Below are positions 35,680 to 43,766 of a stretch of 64,000 nucleotides of DNA, piece by piece. Every line of letters begins with the position of its first letter. Position 1 is the first letter of the stretch. Origin of the DNA: Ruminococcaceae bacterium HV4-5-B5C (GTDB taxonomy: Bacteria; Bacillota; Clostridia; Oscillospirales; Acutalibacteraceae). The position numbers and the translations under genes are program-made. The stretch spans positions 434,001 to 498,000 of the forward strand of contig FXYJ02000001.1 of the NCBI GenBank assembly GCA_900184925.1, given 5' to 3'. The notes beneath the pieces are model-generated. The model saw nothing but the letters and a program-made list of their open reading frames with translations. It was not told the DNA's origin and made no database searches.

Positions 35680-36216
35680 ATGGAAAAGACAGCAATTACG
35701 CTTGTCCCTCTTGCTGCAGATGATCGAGAGCAGTTTATTCTGGACAATCAGTGGGCGTTTAAGCACGGTGCTATAATTGAATTTGGAGAGCGTGATAACC
35801 ATTTGAATTTTGATGGTGAGATTATCTCTTGTAAAACCATAGAAGAGTGTATCGATGCAGAAGAAAATGAAACTTATCGCATTATGCTTGATGGGGTGAA
35901 AGTTGGAGGTGTGATACTTAAAATCGACAAAGCAACACAGCATAATCACCTTGAGATTTTGTTTGTTTCCCCGGATGCACATAGTAAGGGTATCGGATAT
36001 GGTGCATGGTGCGCAGTCGAAAAATTGCACCCTGAAACAAAAATTTGGGAAACCTGCACTCCCTACTTTGAAAAACGAAATATCCATTTCTATGTAAATA
36101 AATGTGGTTTTCATATTGTGGAGTTTCTCTGCGAATACCACATCGACCCCAATTCACCAGCAGATGATTGTGATGAAGGCCCAGATGAGATGTTCCGTTT
36201 TGAAAAAGTAATGTAA
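35680..36216 (+). CDS. GNAT-family N-acetyltransferase
   Basis: 178 residues. The acetyl-CoA-binding beta4-alpha3 core is LEILFVSPDAHSKGIGYGAW, a clear GNAT signature (V-x5-S-KGIG-x-G). A C-terminal beta strand pair FHIVEFLCEYHI follows. The acidic tail is DDCDEGPDEMF. The substrate is unknown; small-molecule or antibiotic acetylation is possible given the attenuator upstream. The region is markedly AT-rich compared with neighbours and lies between spoIVA and tRNA-Leu, consistent with horizontal gain. TAGGAG seven to ten bases before ATG. Confidence 0.82.
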   Translation: MEKTAITLVPLAADDREQFILDNQWAFKHGAIIEFGERDNHLNFDGEIISCKTIEECIDAEENETYRIMLDGVKVGGVILKIDKATQHNHLEILFVSPDAHSKGIGYGAWCAVEKLHPETKIWETCTPYFEKRNIHFYVNKCGFHIVEFLCEYHIDPNSPADDCDEGPDEMFRFEKVM

Positions 36217-36220
36217 GAAA

Positions 36221-36250
36221 CACCTCACCACCGTAATTGGTGGTGAGGTG
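36221..36250 (+). terminator. Hairpin after the GNAT gene
   Basis: Perfect 12-pair arms CACCTCACCACC and GGTGGTGAGGTG with a six-base loop, five bases after the stop. The T-run is weak. Confidence 0.6.
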
Positions 36251-36375
36251 CTCATGCTTTATGCTTATAATTTTACGCTGAAACTTTTCCTCTGACAATG
36301 AAACTATTACAGTCACGCTGAAACTATCCTAAAAACAGAAAAAGCCGAAAACCCCTGTCCTACAAGGATTTTCGG

Positions 36376-36432
36376 CAAAAGAATAAGCACTACAGTTTCA
36401 ATACTAATGGTATCAAAATTGTAGTGCTTATT
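36376..36432 (-). terminator. Hairpin abutting the tRNA-Leu 3' end
   Basis: 13-base perfect inverted arms at 36382-36394 and 36420-36432, with an inner ATAC/GTAT pair. The arm directly touches the tRNA CCA end, and on the minus strand TTCTTTT follows. Another hairpin (GCCGAAAA/TTTTCGGC, 36344-36377) lies just beyond. The first is a probable terminator of tRNA-Leu. Confidence 0.6.
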
Positions 36433-36523
36433 TGGTGCGAGAGGAGGGACTTGAACCCTCATGGACTTTTAGTCATCCACAAGAACCTGAATCTTGCGCG
36501 TCTGCCAATTTCGCCACTCTCGC
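36433..36523 (-). tRNA. tRNA-Leu (CAG)
   Basis: Class II tRNA with a long variable arm. The acceptor GCGAGAG pairs with CTCTCGC, the anticodon loop TTCAGGT carries CAG, TTCAAGT lies in the T loop, and CCA is encoded. 91 bases. Confidence 0.97.
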
Positions 36524-36537
36524 GAGCCGACTTCCAT

Positions 36538-36567
36538 AGTTTATCATGAAAAGACCGGCTTGTCAAG
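36538..36567 (-). promoter_or_regulatory. Promoter of tRNA-Leu
   Basis: Minus strand TTGACA, 18 bases, TAAACT, ending 14 bases before the tRNA. Confidence 0.7.
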
Positions 36568-36597
36568 CGCAATTGCGGCAAAAAAGAGCCTCCGCCC

Positions 36598-37650
36598 TCA
36601 ACAGAAGGTCACGTTTTCCGACACATGATATTCCTCCGGCGGGTACCAGCCGTTCCGTTCCGCCATCAGCGCGGCGATAAGCCAGCAGATGAGGCTTTCC
36701 GCTCCCTCGTTTCCATTCAGACCATCCTGCTTCAGGCCGTCGCGGCAGCCGCCCGTATCCGGATCGATCATCGGGGCACGGGCGATGTTTCGCCCGAGAT
36801 ACCAGAAAAAGCACTGCCGGGCCTGCTCCAGATAAATTCCGCTGCCCGTGGTTTCATAAGCCTTGAGGCAGGCCAGCATCATACTGCAGGCTTCCACAGG
36901 CTGTTCGTCATAGACGGCGGGCGTTCCGCCGCGCTTCATCCAGCCCCTGCAGCCGACCGGAACAAACATTCCGTCGCGGAAGGTAAGCTGCGACAAAAAG
37001 TCGAGGCTTTCCAATCCCATTTTCTGCTGCGGATCATCCGTGGCGAAGGCGCAGAGAACGGCAAGAGGTAAAATTCCGCTGCAGTAAGTGATTTTGTTTT
37101 CAAACCAATGCCAGCTTTTTTTCCGGTGGCGCTGATATGTACTGATGAGCGACTTTTGAAGGAATTCAAGCGGGGGTGCCGCCTCCTGTGCTTTCCACAT
37201 CGACAGGCCGACGGCCGCATAGGCAGCCGACTTCGGGTGAGTCAGATTTTCACAGCCTGCCGACGTTCTCCGGAGAAGGCTTTCTGCGCATCCCCGGATG
37301 GATTCCGGAAGGCCGTCGCGTGAGGCGGTGTACCCGAGGGCGAGGATGCAGCGTCCGAAACAGTCCTCGGACCCGTGCTTTTCCGTGAATCTTCTGTCGT
37401 AATCCATAAAGTTTCGGAACCGGCGGCCTTTTTCCGCATAGAGCAGGAAACTCAGGTAGCGGGTAATCAGGTCCTCATACCGGGGCTCTCCGGAACGTTC
37501 AAAAAGCAGGTCGGCGAGGATCAGCGCCCGAGCGTTGTCGTCCGTTGTATAGCCCTCCGAAGGATCCGGCACACCCAGCACGGCGTGCTGGAACATGCCG
37601 GTATCGTCCGTAATGCGGAACAGGTAGCGCAGATTGATGTTCTCAGTCAT
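36598..37650 (-). CDS. Alpha/alpha-barrel-like protein of a mannoside/glycan operon
   Basis: 350 residues. Sequence blocks DDTGMFQHAVLGVPDPSEGY, TTDDNARALI, MDYDRRFTEK and EDCFGRCILALGYTASRDG recur in proteins found with glycosyltransferases and GH130 enzymes, and the helical repeats suggest an (alpha/alpha)6 barrel. Enzymatic activity is not established. ATG 37650 has AAGGAG before it. It is the last gene of a four-gene minus-strand operon and overlaps the GT4 gene by eight bases. Confidence 0.75.
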   Translation of the reverse strand: MTENINLRYLFRITDDTGMFQHAVLGVPDPSEGYTTDDNARALILADLLFERSGEPRYEDLITRYLSFLLYAEKGRRFRNFMDYDRRFTEKHGSEDCFGRCILALGYTASRDGLPESIRGCAESLLRRTSAGCENLTHPKSAAYAAVGLSMWKAQEAAPPLEFLQKSLISTYQRHRKKSWHWFENKITYCSGILPLAVLCAFATDDPQQKMGLESLDFLSQLTFRDGMFVPVGCRGWMKRGGTPAVYDEQPVEACSMMLACLKAYETTGSGIYLEQARQCFFWYLGRNIARAPMIDPDTGGCRDGLKQDGLNGNEGAESLICWLIAALMAERNGWYPPEEYHVSENVTFC

Positions 37651-38818
37651 TTCCCGCTCCTTTCTCGCCCCGCGCAATGTCCCGGAAAACAGCAAGATAA
37701 TCTTCGGCCACTTTGCTCCACATCATTGTCCGGCCTACTTCAAGCGTTCTCCGCTCCATCTCCGCTTTTTGTTTTGGGTAACGAAGGACCTGCAGAATAC
37801 ATTTTTCAAGGGACACGGTACTGCGGAATTTAGCCAGAAGTCCCCGACCGTCCGCAAGCATTTCCCGTGCGTAGGGGTAGGGTGTCGAGATGATGACGCG
37901 TCCGTAGCCCGCCGCGTATGCCAGCGTTCCGCTTACGGCCTGATCCTTTCCAAGATAAGGGGTCATATAGGCGTCGGAAACCGTGAGGTAGAGGATGATT
38001 TCTTCCTTGGTCAGGTAACGGTTCACAAAGCGCACGTTGTTCTGAATGCCGAGTTCCTCAACCGCTTTTTCGAGCTTTTCACGGTACTGCTCGCCGTACT
38101 TTTCTTTCACGACCGGATGAGTCTGACCGAGAATCAGGTACAGAATTTCCGGGTGCTTTATTGCGACTCGGGCGACCGCCCCGATTCCGTATTCCAAACC
38201 TTTGCCCGGGCTGAGCAGACCGAATGTGCTGACGACAAAGCGGCCGCCGACTCCGATTTCCTCCTGCAGCTGTTTCCGGTCTTCCACTTCCATTTCCGGA
38301 ACGCCGTGGGGTATAAAGACGATTTTTTCGGCATCCGCGCCGTACACTTCGCGCAGAATGTTTACCGAAGAGGAAGACATGGTAATGATCTTTTTGCATC
38401 CCTGCGCCAGTCTGGCGAGAATGTCATGCTGCATTTTTTTCGGATTCGGCAGAACGGTGTGCAGGGTGATCAGATAGGGGATTTTAAGATGTTTTGTCAG
38501 CTTCAGAAGATATTCTCCGGCTCGGCCCCCGTAGATGCCGAACTCATGCTCGATCATCAGCAGGTCCGCTCCGGACGAATTGATTCTCTGCGCAGTTTCA
38601 AGGTAAGAGTTCGGGTCCTGCTGTTCCAGTGTAAACTTCACTTCGGGTGGGTACGAGTACGCGCCATCGTTTACCGCAACAATTCCCGGTTTGAGGCCGC
38701 TCTCGTTCCCGATTGCGTTCACAAGGTCCTGCGTAAAGGTCGCAATCCCGCACGCACGGGGCGGGTAGGTGCTGAGAAACAGAACGTTGGGAGTCTTTTC
38801 ATTTTCCACGGGAGACAT
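37643..38818 (-). CDS. GT4-family glycosyltransferase
   Basis: 391 residues, GT-B fold. The N terminus NVLFLSTYPPRACGIATFT is followed by IEHEFGIYGGRAGEYLL, IPHGVPEME, a donor-site STFGLLSPGKGLEYGI and a C-terminal block YLGKDQAVSGTLAYAAGYG in place of the classic E-x7-E. It probably adds hexose (mannose or glucose) from a nucleotide donor. Start at ATG 38818; the RBS AAAGGA touches it, so GTG 38809, nine bases further, is also possible. Directly follows the nucleotidyltransferase gene. Confidence 0.82.
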   Translation of the reverse strand: MSPVENEKTPNVLFLSTYPPRACGIATFTQDLVNAIGNESGLKPGIVAVNDGAYSYPPEVKFTLEQQDPNSYLETAQRINSSGADLLMIEHEFGIYGGRAGEYLLKLTKHLKIPYLITLHTVLPNPKKMQHDILARLAQGCKKIITMSSSSVNILREVYGADAEKIVFIPHGVPEMEVEDRKQLQEEIGVGGRFVVSTFGLLSPGKGLEYGIGAVARVAIKHPEILYLILGQTHPVVKEKYGEQYREKLEKAVEELGIQNNVRFVNRYLTKEEIILYLTVSDAYMTPYLGKDQAVSGTLAYAAGYGRVIISTPYPYAREMLADGRGLLAKFRSTVSLEKCILQVLRYPKQKAEMERRTLEVGRTMMWSKVAEDYLAVFRDIARGEKGAGND

Positions 38819-38832
38819 TCCTTTCAGCTTTT

Positions 38833-39879
38833 TTATGCGAACGGAAGCTTGCTTTCGGGAGAATAAATCGTGTTCTGACACTGTACTCCGCTTCCGATTC
38901 TGCACCCTGCCGTTACGACGGAATGGTCCAGGTCCACTCTGCTGCCCGCCGAAACATTGTTCCAGATGACACTGTTGCTGATTTCGCAGCCGCGTCCCGC
39001 TTCGAACCCGTCGCCGATGACCACGTTCGGCCCGATGACCGCATTTGCCCCGATGTGCACGTTTTTCCCGAACCACACCGGCCCGGTGATTTTTGCGCTT
39101 GGGGCAATATCAGCGCCTGAAAGCCCATACACCTGGTCGCTTTTGAAATTGTTTTCCGGAACCAGGCACGAGCCTTCGAAAATATCCCGGTGCGCCTGCA
39201 TGTATTTCTGAGGCGTTCCGATGTCGATCCAGTAGCTGCTGCCGCGGTAGACCGCCATACGGTAGCCTTGTTTCAGGAGCAGCGGAAAAATATCCCGTTC
39301 AATGGAACTCTCTTTCTCCGTCGGGATTACGTCAAGGACACGCGGCTCGAAGACATAGATGCCCGCATTGATAAAGCGGGACTTTTCTTCGCCGGGTTTT
39401 GGTTTTTCGGTGAATGAGACGATTGTTTCCTCGGGATCATACTCAATCACGCCGTAATCGGAGGGGTTTTTCACTTCGACGGCGGCGATGGTGACGTCCG
39501 CTTTCTTTTCCCGGTGCGAGGCAACAAGAGCCTTGAGATCAATATTACACAGAATATCCGAATTGAAAATCAGAAAAGTGTCGTCAAAATATTTTTGGCA
39601 GTTCTTAATGGCTCCGCCCGTTCCGAGGGGCTTTTCTTCACAGATGCAGTGGATTTTCATTCCGCTGCGTGTGTCGGACGCGAAGTGCTGCTCAATGCGG
39701 CCGGCCTGATAGCAGGTGCTGACTACGATTTCGTTGACGCCGCACCGCTTCAGTTCGCTGATGCTGCGCTCCAGCAGCGGAATCCCCATAACGGGAACCA
39801 TCGGTTTTGGCATATGGTTTGTCAGGGGCCTGAGCCTTGTGCCCATGCCTCCCGCTAAAAATAATGCTTTCAAAATCAT
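38833..39879 (-). CDS. Sugar-1-phosphate nucleotidyltransferase with hexapeptide domain (ManC/GlmU-like)
   Basis: 348 residues. The N-terminal transferase has ALFLAGGMGTRLRPLTNHMP, EEKPLGTGGAI, FNSDILC and NAGIYVFEP. A left-handed beta-helix (about residues 245-335) has GKNVHIGANAVIGPNVVIGD. A mannose-1-phosphate guanylyltransferase-like enzyme is the most likely, supplying the neighbouring transferase. ATG 39879 is only three bases from AAGGAGG, whereas TTG 39873 gives the usual MKALFLAGG start. Confidence 0.85.
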   Translation of the reverse strand: MILKALFLAGGMGTRLRPLTNHMPKPMVPVMGIPLLERSISELKRCGVNEIVVSTCYQAGRIEQHFASDTRSGMKIHCICEEKPLGTGGAIKNCQKYFDDTFLIFNSDILCNIDLKALVASHREKKADVTIAAVEVKNPSDYGVIEYDPEETIVSFTEKPKPGEEKSRFINAGIYVFEPRVLDVIPTEKESSIERDIFPLLLKQGYRMAVYRGSSYWIDIGTPQKYMQAHRDIFEGSCLVPENNFKSDQVYGLSGADIAPSAKITGPVWFGKNVHIGANAVIGPNVVIGDGFEAGRGCEISNSVIWNNVSAGSRVDLDHSVVTAGCRIGSGVQCQNTIYSPESKLPFA

Positions 39880-39915
39880 TTCCTCCTTGTGCCGGAGTCC
39901 TGCGGGAGCCGGGCG

Positions 39916-40932
39916 TCAGTACAGACTGGGGGACGGCTGCCCGGGACAGCTTTTGATATATTCGAGCAAATCGCTCAGCGAGGCGGTCGCAAGGCAGATA
40001 CGGCTGTCGGCGGCGCCATAGTACATGCGCACCTTCCCGGAAGCCTTGTCTAGAATCCAGCCGCAGGGGAACACTACGTCACGCACATCTCCCTCCTGCT
40101 CATAAGGTTCTTCAGGACCGAAAATCCATTCGTCGCTGCGCCTGAGAACTTTTGTCGGGTCTTCCCCGTCAAGCAGCGCAAGGCCCAGCCGGTAAATTGC
40201 ACCGGAGGCCGTCTGCCGAACGCCATGGTAAAGAATCAGCCAGCCGTCCGGTGTCTCGAGAGGCGGAGCGCACAGGCCCACCTTGTTTGCGTCCCACCAT
40301 GCTCCCCTGCGTGCGTTGATCAGAGTGCTGTGGTCGCCCCAGTATTTCAGGTCGGAAGAACACGAGAGCCAGATATGCGCCCCCGGGCCGACGTCTTCCT
40401 CACTGGTCAGCTTTGCACCGATGGGGCGGTGAATCAGCAGCCATTTTCCTTTGAACCGGCGCGGAAAAAGGGCTGCGTCCTTGTCTTCCGGCGGCATAAT
40501 GGAACCCATTTTGTCAAAGGATGCGAAATCCTTTGTCAGAGCGAGAGAGACGGTCGGTCCGGAATGGGAGTAGGAGGTATAAACCACCGCCCAGCTTCCG
40601 AGCTCGTCAATGCGGGTGATGCGTGGGTCTTCAATTCCCCAGGATTCTTCCGGGAAATCCGGCGTCGGCTCCAAAGTAGGGAATTTGTCAATGACCCAGT
40701 TTGTTACGCCGTCATCGCTGACGGCTTTTGTAAGGTGAGAAAAACCGCGCCTGTCTTCCACTCTCGCGAGGAGGAGTGTTTTATTGTTGAAGATCGTTGC
40801 GGACGGATTAAATACGGTGTTTACGGCATACGGCCAGTCCTTGGCGGTCAGGATCGGGTTGTTCGGGTATCGGAGAAACAGCTCCCGGTACGTGTTGTCA
40901 CTGTTTTTGAGCCTTGTTTCAAAAAAAGGCAT
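39916..40932 (-). CDS. GH130-family glycoside phosphorylase/hydrolase
   Basis: 338 residues, five-bladed propeller family GH130. Motifs include NTVFNPSATIFNNKTLLLARVEDRRG (split over residues ~38-63), GIEDPRITRID with the catalytic Asp, and YHGVRQTASGAIYRLGLALLD; the ending is YYGAADSRICLATASL. GH130 members cleave beta-mannosides by phosphorolysis or hydrolysis; which, and on what linkage, cannot be read here. It leads the operon with the nucleotidyltransferase, GT4 and barrel genes. AAAGG lies upstream at long spacing. Confidence 0.9.
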   Translation of the reverse strand: MPFFETRLKNSDNTYRELFLRYPNNPILTAKDWPYAVNTVFNPSATIFNNKTLLLARVEDRRGFSHLTKAVSDDGVTNWVIDKFPTLEPTPDFPEESWGIEDPRITRIDELGSWAVVYTSYSHSGPTVSLALTKDFASFDKMGSIMPPEDKDAALFPRRFKGKWLLIHRPIGAKLTSEEDVGPGAHIWLSCSSDLKYWGDHSTLINARRGAWWDANKVGLCAPPLETPDGWLILYHGVRQTASGAIYRLGLALLDGEDPTKVLRRSDEWIFGPEEPYEQEGDVRDVVFPCGWILDKASGKVRMYYGAADSRICLATASLSDLLEYIKSCPGQPSPSLY

Positions 40933-41061
40933 ATTGTCACATTACCTTTCCAAGTTAATGATTGCCGGGAATCAGCAGGTGAAAATTCGTCTGCACTCAA
41001 ATAGTATTAGTCGGAACGTGCAAAACATTCCTGAAAATCGCAGCGGCTGGAATGAGGATAA

Positions 41062-41100
41062 CGGAAAACGCCTGCAGCAATAAGCTGCAGGCGTTTTCCG
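41062..41100. terminator. Perfect 16-base palindrome between divergent operons
   Basis: Arms CGGAAAACGCCTGCAG and CTGCAGGCGTTTTCCG around a seven-base loop, with TTT after it on the plus strand. It is terminator-like in either direction, although no annotated gene ends here. Confidence 0.6.
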
Positions 41101-41748
41101 TTTGTGAAAAAATGGTGAAGTCCCCTCAGTTTAATGAGGAAAAGGCGTAATCAATTTAAGCGCTTTAGTTTACTGAAGATATCAACTGGACATATTTTAC
41201 AATGACATAAGAAAAATTACAATACCAAACCTGAATAATAAAGCGATAAATTGTAAAAATAAATAGATTTATAAAATGTTTACGAAAATTATATAGGATA
41301 ATTGCACAATTAGCAGACTGACATTCGAGCATAATTAACTATAAGGCTATATTATAAAAAAGTACGGAATGCAAAACGAAAAAGAGAAAAGAAGAAAGCT
41401 TATTCTATTCGATATGTAAAATTTTTATAATGCACGAATAAGGTCTTCAAATCTACGATAGATATGATATAATATTAAAAGATATGATAATAAAAAACAC
41501 ATCGCATAGTTTGTGACAGTACATGATAGCGGACCAAAATCATATTCAAGAGGGTTCGGCTCTTTCATAATTGCCGGAAGCATGCGGAATACGATCTTGT
41601 GCGGAGGGGGAAAATATCAGTCCGGGCGTGCGAATCGGGCATTTCGAGCGGAATTTTTGGAATCCGGAGGCGGGGAACCGGGGCGGAAATCGATCTTTGA
41701 AACGTTCCTGTTACCGTTATTAAGATCCTGTAATATTCATTATTCGAA
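41101..41748. other. AT-rich stretch without a convincing gene
   Basis: About 650 bases, strongly AT-rich up to 41510 and then mixed. It contains a duplicated GATATGATA near 41460-41490 and several TATAAT-like words. An 79-codon frame at 41513-41752 lacks a good ribosome site and a recognisable product. I see no tRNA, T-box or CRISPR-like repeat. It may hold promoter or curved DNA, or an unrecognised RNA. Confidence 0.5.
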
Positions 41749-41776
41749 TTAACACAATGCGATAATCGAATACAAT
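41749..41776 (+). promoter_or_regulatory. Promoter of the fatty acid synthesis operon
   Basis: TTAACA, 16 bases, TACAAT, 54 bases before fabH. ATTCGA (41743-41748) and TCGAAT (41767-41772) form an inverted pair framing the -35 to -10 interval, a possible operator. Confidence 0.7.
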
Positions 41777-41830
41777 AGGGAAAATACAGGGCAAATAATC
41801 CGGCAAAAAGCCGCACGTACGGAGGATCGA

Positions 41831-42787
41831 ATGAGCTTTCATATCATAGGCACCGGGAGTGCGCATCCTGCGTGTTCCCAAACGAATGACGATCTTGCAA
41901 AGATCATGGATACCTCGGACGAATGGATCTATTCGCGAACCGGGATCAAAAGCAGGTATGTTTGTACCGATGAAACCATTACGGACATCGCCGTGGCTGC
42001 CGCACAGTCGGCGCTGGAAAACGCAGGCATCAATGCGGACGAGCTTGACGGGATCATCTGCCCGACAATCAGCGGCGATTATTTTACTCCTGCGCTTGCC
42101 TGCTGCGTTCAGCGCAGGATCGGTGCCCACTGCCCGGCGTTTGACCTGAATGCCGCCTGTACGGGCTTCATTTATGCGCTTGACGTGGCAGAGGGCTTTT
42201 TTGCACGCGGACGCGCCAAAAAAATACTGGTTGTCGCGGGTGAAAACATGTCAAAGCTTCTCGACTGGCATGACCGTTCCACCTGCTGCCTGTTCGGCGA
42301 CGGAGCGGGTGCCGTCGTTCTTGCCGAGGGAGACGGGCTTCTTTCCGTCCGCGTCGCGGCATACGGCGACGAAGAGACTATGTCTGTCCCGGATGTTGGC
42401 GGTAAATCCCCGTTCAACCGCAGGCCCGACCTGTCACGCGGCTTAAACTGGAACGGTCAGGACGTGTACCGCTTTGCCGTAGGCGAGATGACCTCTCAGC
42501 TGAAAGAGGGCATCCGGGAGGCAGGGCTTAAGCCGAAGGATGTTACCTGGGTGCTTCCGCATCAGGCAAATCTGCGCATCATTGACACGGCAATCAAACA
42601 TCTGGACATTCCCCCGGAACGTTTTCTGACCAATATCGAGCATTATGGAAATACTTCATCCGCAGCAATTCCGATTCTGATGGATGAATTCAACCGCAGA
42701 GGAACATTCCACAGCGGTGATATACTGGCCCTTGTCGCTTTTGGCGGCGGGCTTACGTCCGGTTCCTGCCTCATCCGCTGGGGCTGA
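41831..42787 (+). CDS. fabH: 3-oxoacyl-ACP synthase III
   Basis: 318 residues. SRTGIKSRYVCTDE, the active cysteine in FDLNAACTGFIYAL, GDGAGAVVLAEG, then LPHQANLRIID (His) and NIEHYGNTSSAAIPI (Asn). It condenses acetyl-CoA with malonyl-ACP. ACGGAGGA upstream of ATG. First gene of the FASII operon. In related operons acpP follows; here fabK comes next. Confidence 0.97.
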   Translation: MSFHIIGTGSAHPACSQTNDDLAKIMDTSDEWIYSRTGIKSRYVCTDETITDIAVAAAQSALENAGINADELDGIICPTISGDYFTPALACCVQRRIGAHCPAFDLNAACTGFIYALDVAEGFFARGRAKKILVVAGENMSKLLDWHDRSTCCLFGDGAGAVVLAEGDGLLSVRVAAYGDEETMSVPDVGGKSPFNRRPDLSRGLNWNGQDVYRFAVGEMTSQLKEGIREAGLKPKDVTWVLPHQANLRIIDTAIKHLDIPPERFLTNIEHYGNTSSAAIPILMDEFNRRGTFHSGDILALVAFGGGLTSGSCLIRWG

Positions 42788-42818
42788 GCGAACAGTAAAG
42801 AGGAAAGGGTGCTTTTTA

Positions 42819-43766
42819 ATGATTCGGACACCAATCTGCGAATTATTCGGAATTAAATATCCGATATTTCAGGGGGGGATGGCCTGGGTAGCAGACGCTT
42901 CCCTTGCTGCCGCGGTTTCGAACGCGGGTGGCCTCGGCATCATCGCCGGTATGAATTCAAACGGTGAACAGCTTCGAGCTGAGATCCGCAAATGCCGCGA
43001 GATGACGTCGAAACCGTTCGGCGTCAATGTAATGCTGATGAGCCCGTTTGTGGACGAGGTTGCACATACGGTTGTGGAGGAGCATGTTTCTATCCTGACC
43101 ACAGGCGCGGGCAATCCGGGCAAATACATGCCGGCGTGGCTTGAAGCAGGAATCCGCGTCGTTCCGGTGGTGGCTTCCATCGGTTTCGCACGCCTTGCGG
43201 AAAAGCGCGGTGCCTGCGCGGTGATTGCGGAAGGCGCGGAAAGCGGCGGCCATATCGGCAAGCTGCACACCATGGCTCTCGTGCCGCAGATCTGCGACGC
43301 GGTGAAAATCCCCGTGCTTGCGGCCGGAGGCATCGGCGACGGCAGGGGTGTGGCTGCGGCATTGATGCTTGGCGCGCAGGGTGTGCAGGTTGGAACACGC
43401 TTCCTTGTGGCAAAGGAATGCACCATCAGTCAGACCTATAAAGACAAAGTCATTAAGGCGAGCGAACTTGACACGGTCGTGACCGGTGAAAGCCTCGGTG
43501 ACGCGGTGCGTTCGCTTAAAACGCCTTTTTCCCGGGAATTTGAGAAAAAAGAGCATGAGGCGGACATTTCCCGCGAAGAGCTTGAAAAGTTCGGCGCGGG
43601 TGCGCTTCGCCGCGCCGCTCGTGAAGGCGACGCGCAGAACGGCTGTTTCCTCGCCGGAGAGATTGCGGGCCTCATAAAGAAAGAGCAGTCTGCGAAAGAG
43701 ATGATCGAAGAAATTTTCGGCGAGGCCGAAAAGGTGCTGGGCGGTGCGGATCAATGGGTAAAATAG
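42819..43766 (+). CDS. fabK: Enoyl-ACP reductase II (FMN-dependent)
   Basis: 315 residues. FGIKYPIFQGGMAWVADASLA begins the TIM barrel (its first bases after ATG 42819), followed by GLGIIAGMN, GAESGGHIG and PVLAAGGIGDGRG with the FMN/phosphate motifs, then GVQVGTRF. FabK replaces FabI, giving triclosan tolerance in species that have it. GAGGAAAGGG lies before the start; the frame extends upstream without support. Confidence 0.95.
   Translation: MIRTPICELFGIKYPIFQGGMAWVADASLAAAVSNAGGLGIIAGMNSNGEQLRAEIRKCREMTSKPFGVNVMLMSPFVDEVAHTVVEEHVSILTTGAGNPGKYMPAWLEAGIRVVPVVASIGFARLAEKRGACAVIAEGAESGGHIGKLHTMALVPQICDAVKIPVLAAGGIGDGRGVAAALMLGAQGVQVGTRFLVAKECTISQTYKDKVIKASELDTVVTGESLGDAVRSLKTPFSREFEKKEHEADISREELEKFGAGALRRAAREGDAQNGCFLAGEIAGLIKKEQSAKEMIEEIFGEAEKVLGGADQWVK

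Noticed and set aside
35638-36141. 167-codon minus frame opposite the GNAT gene
   Set aside because: Antisense to a gene with a clear acetyl-CoA motif.
37634-38866. 410-codon plus-strand frame
   Set aside because: Antisense to the GT4 gene; no motif.
41513-41752. 79-codon frame in the AT-rich gap
   Set aside because: No good ribosome site, no recognisable product, and it overlaps the fab promoter.
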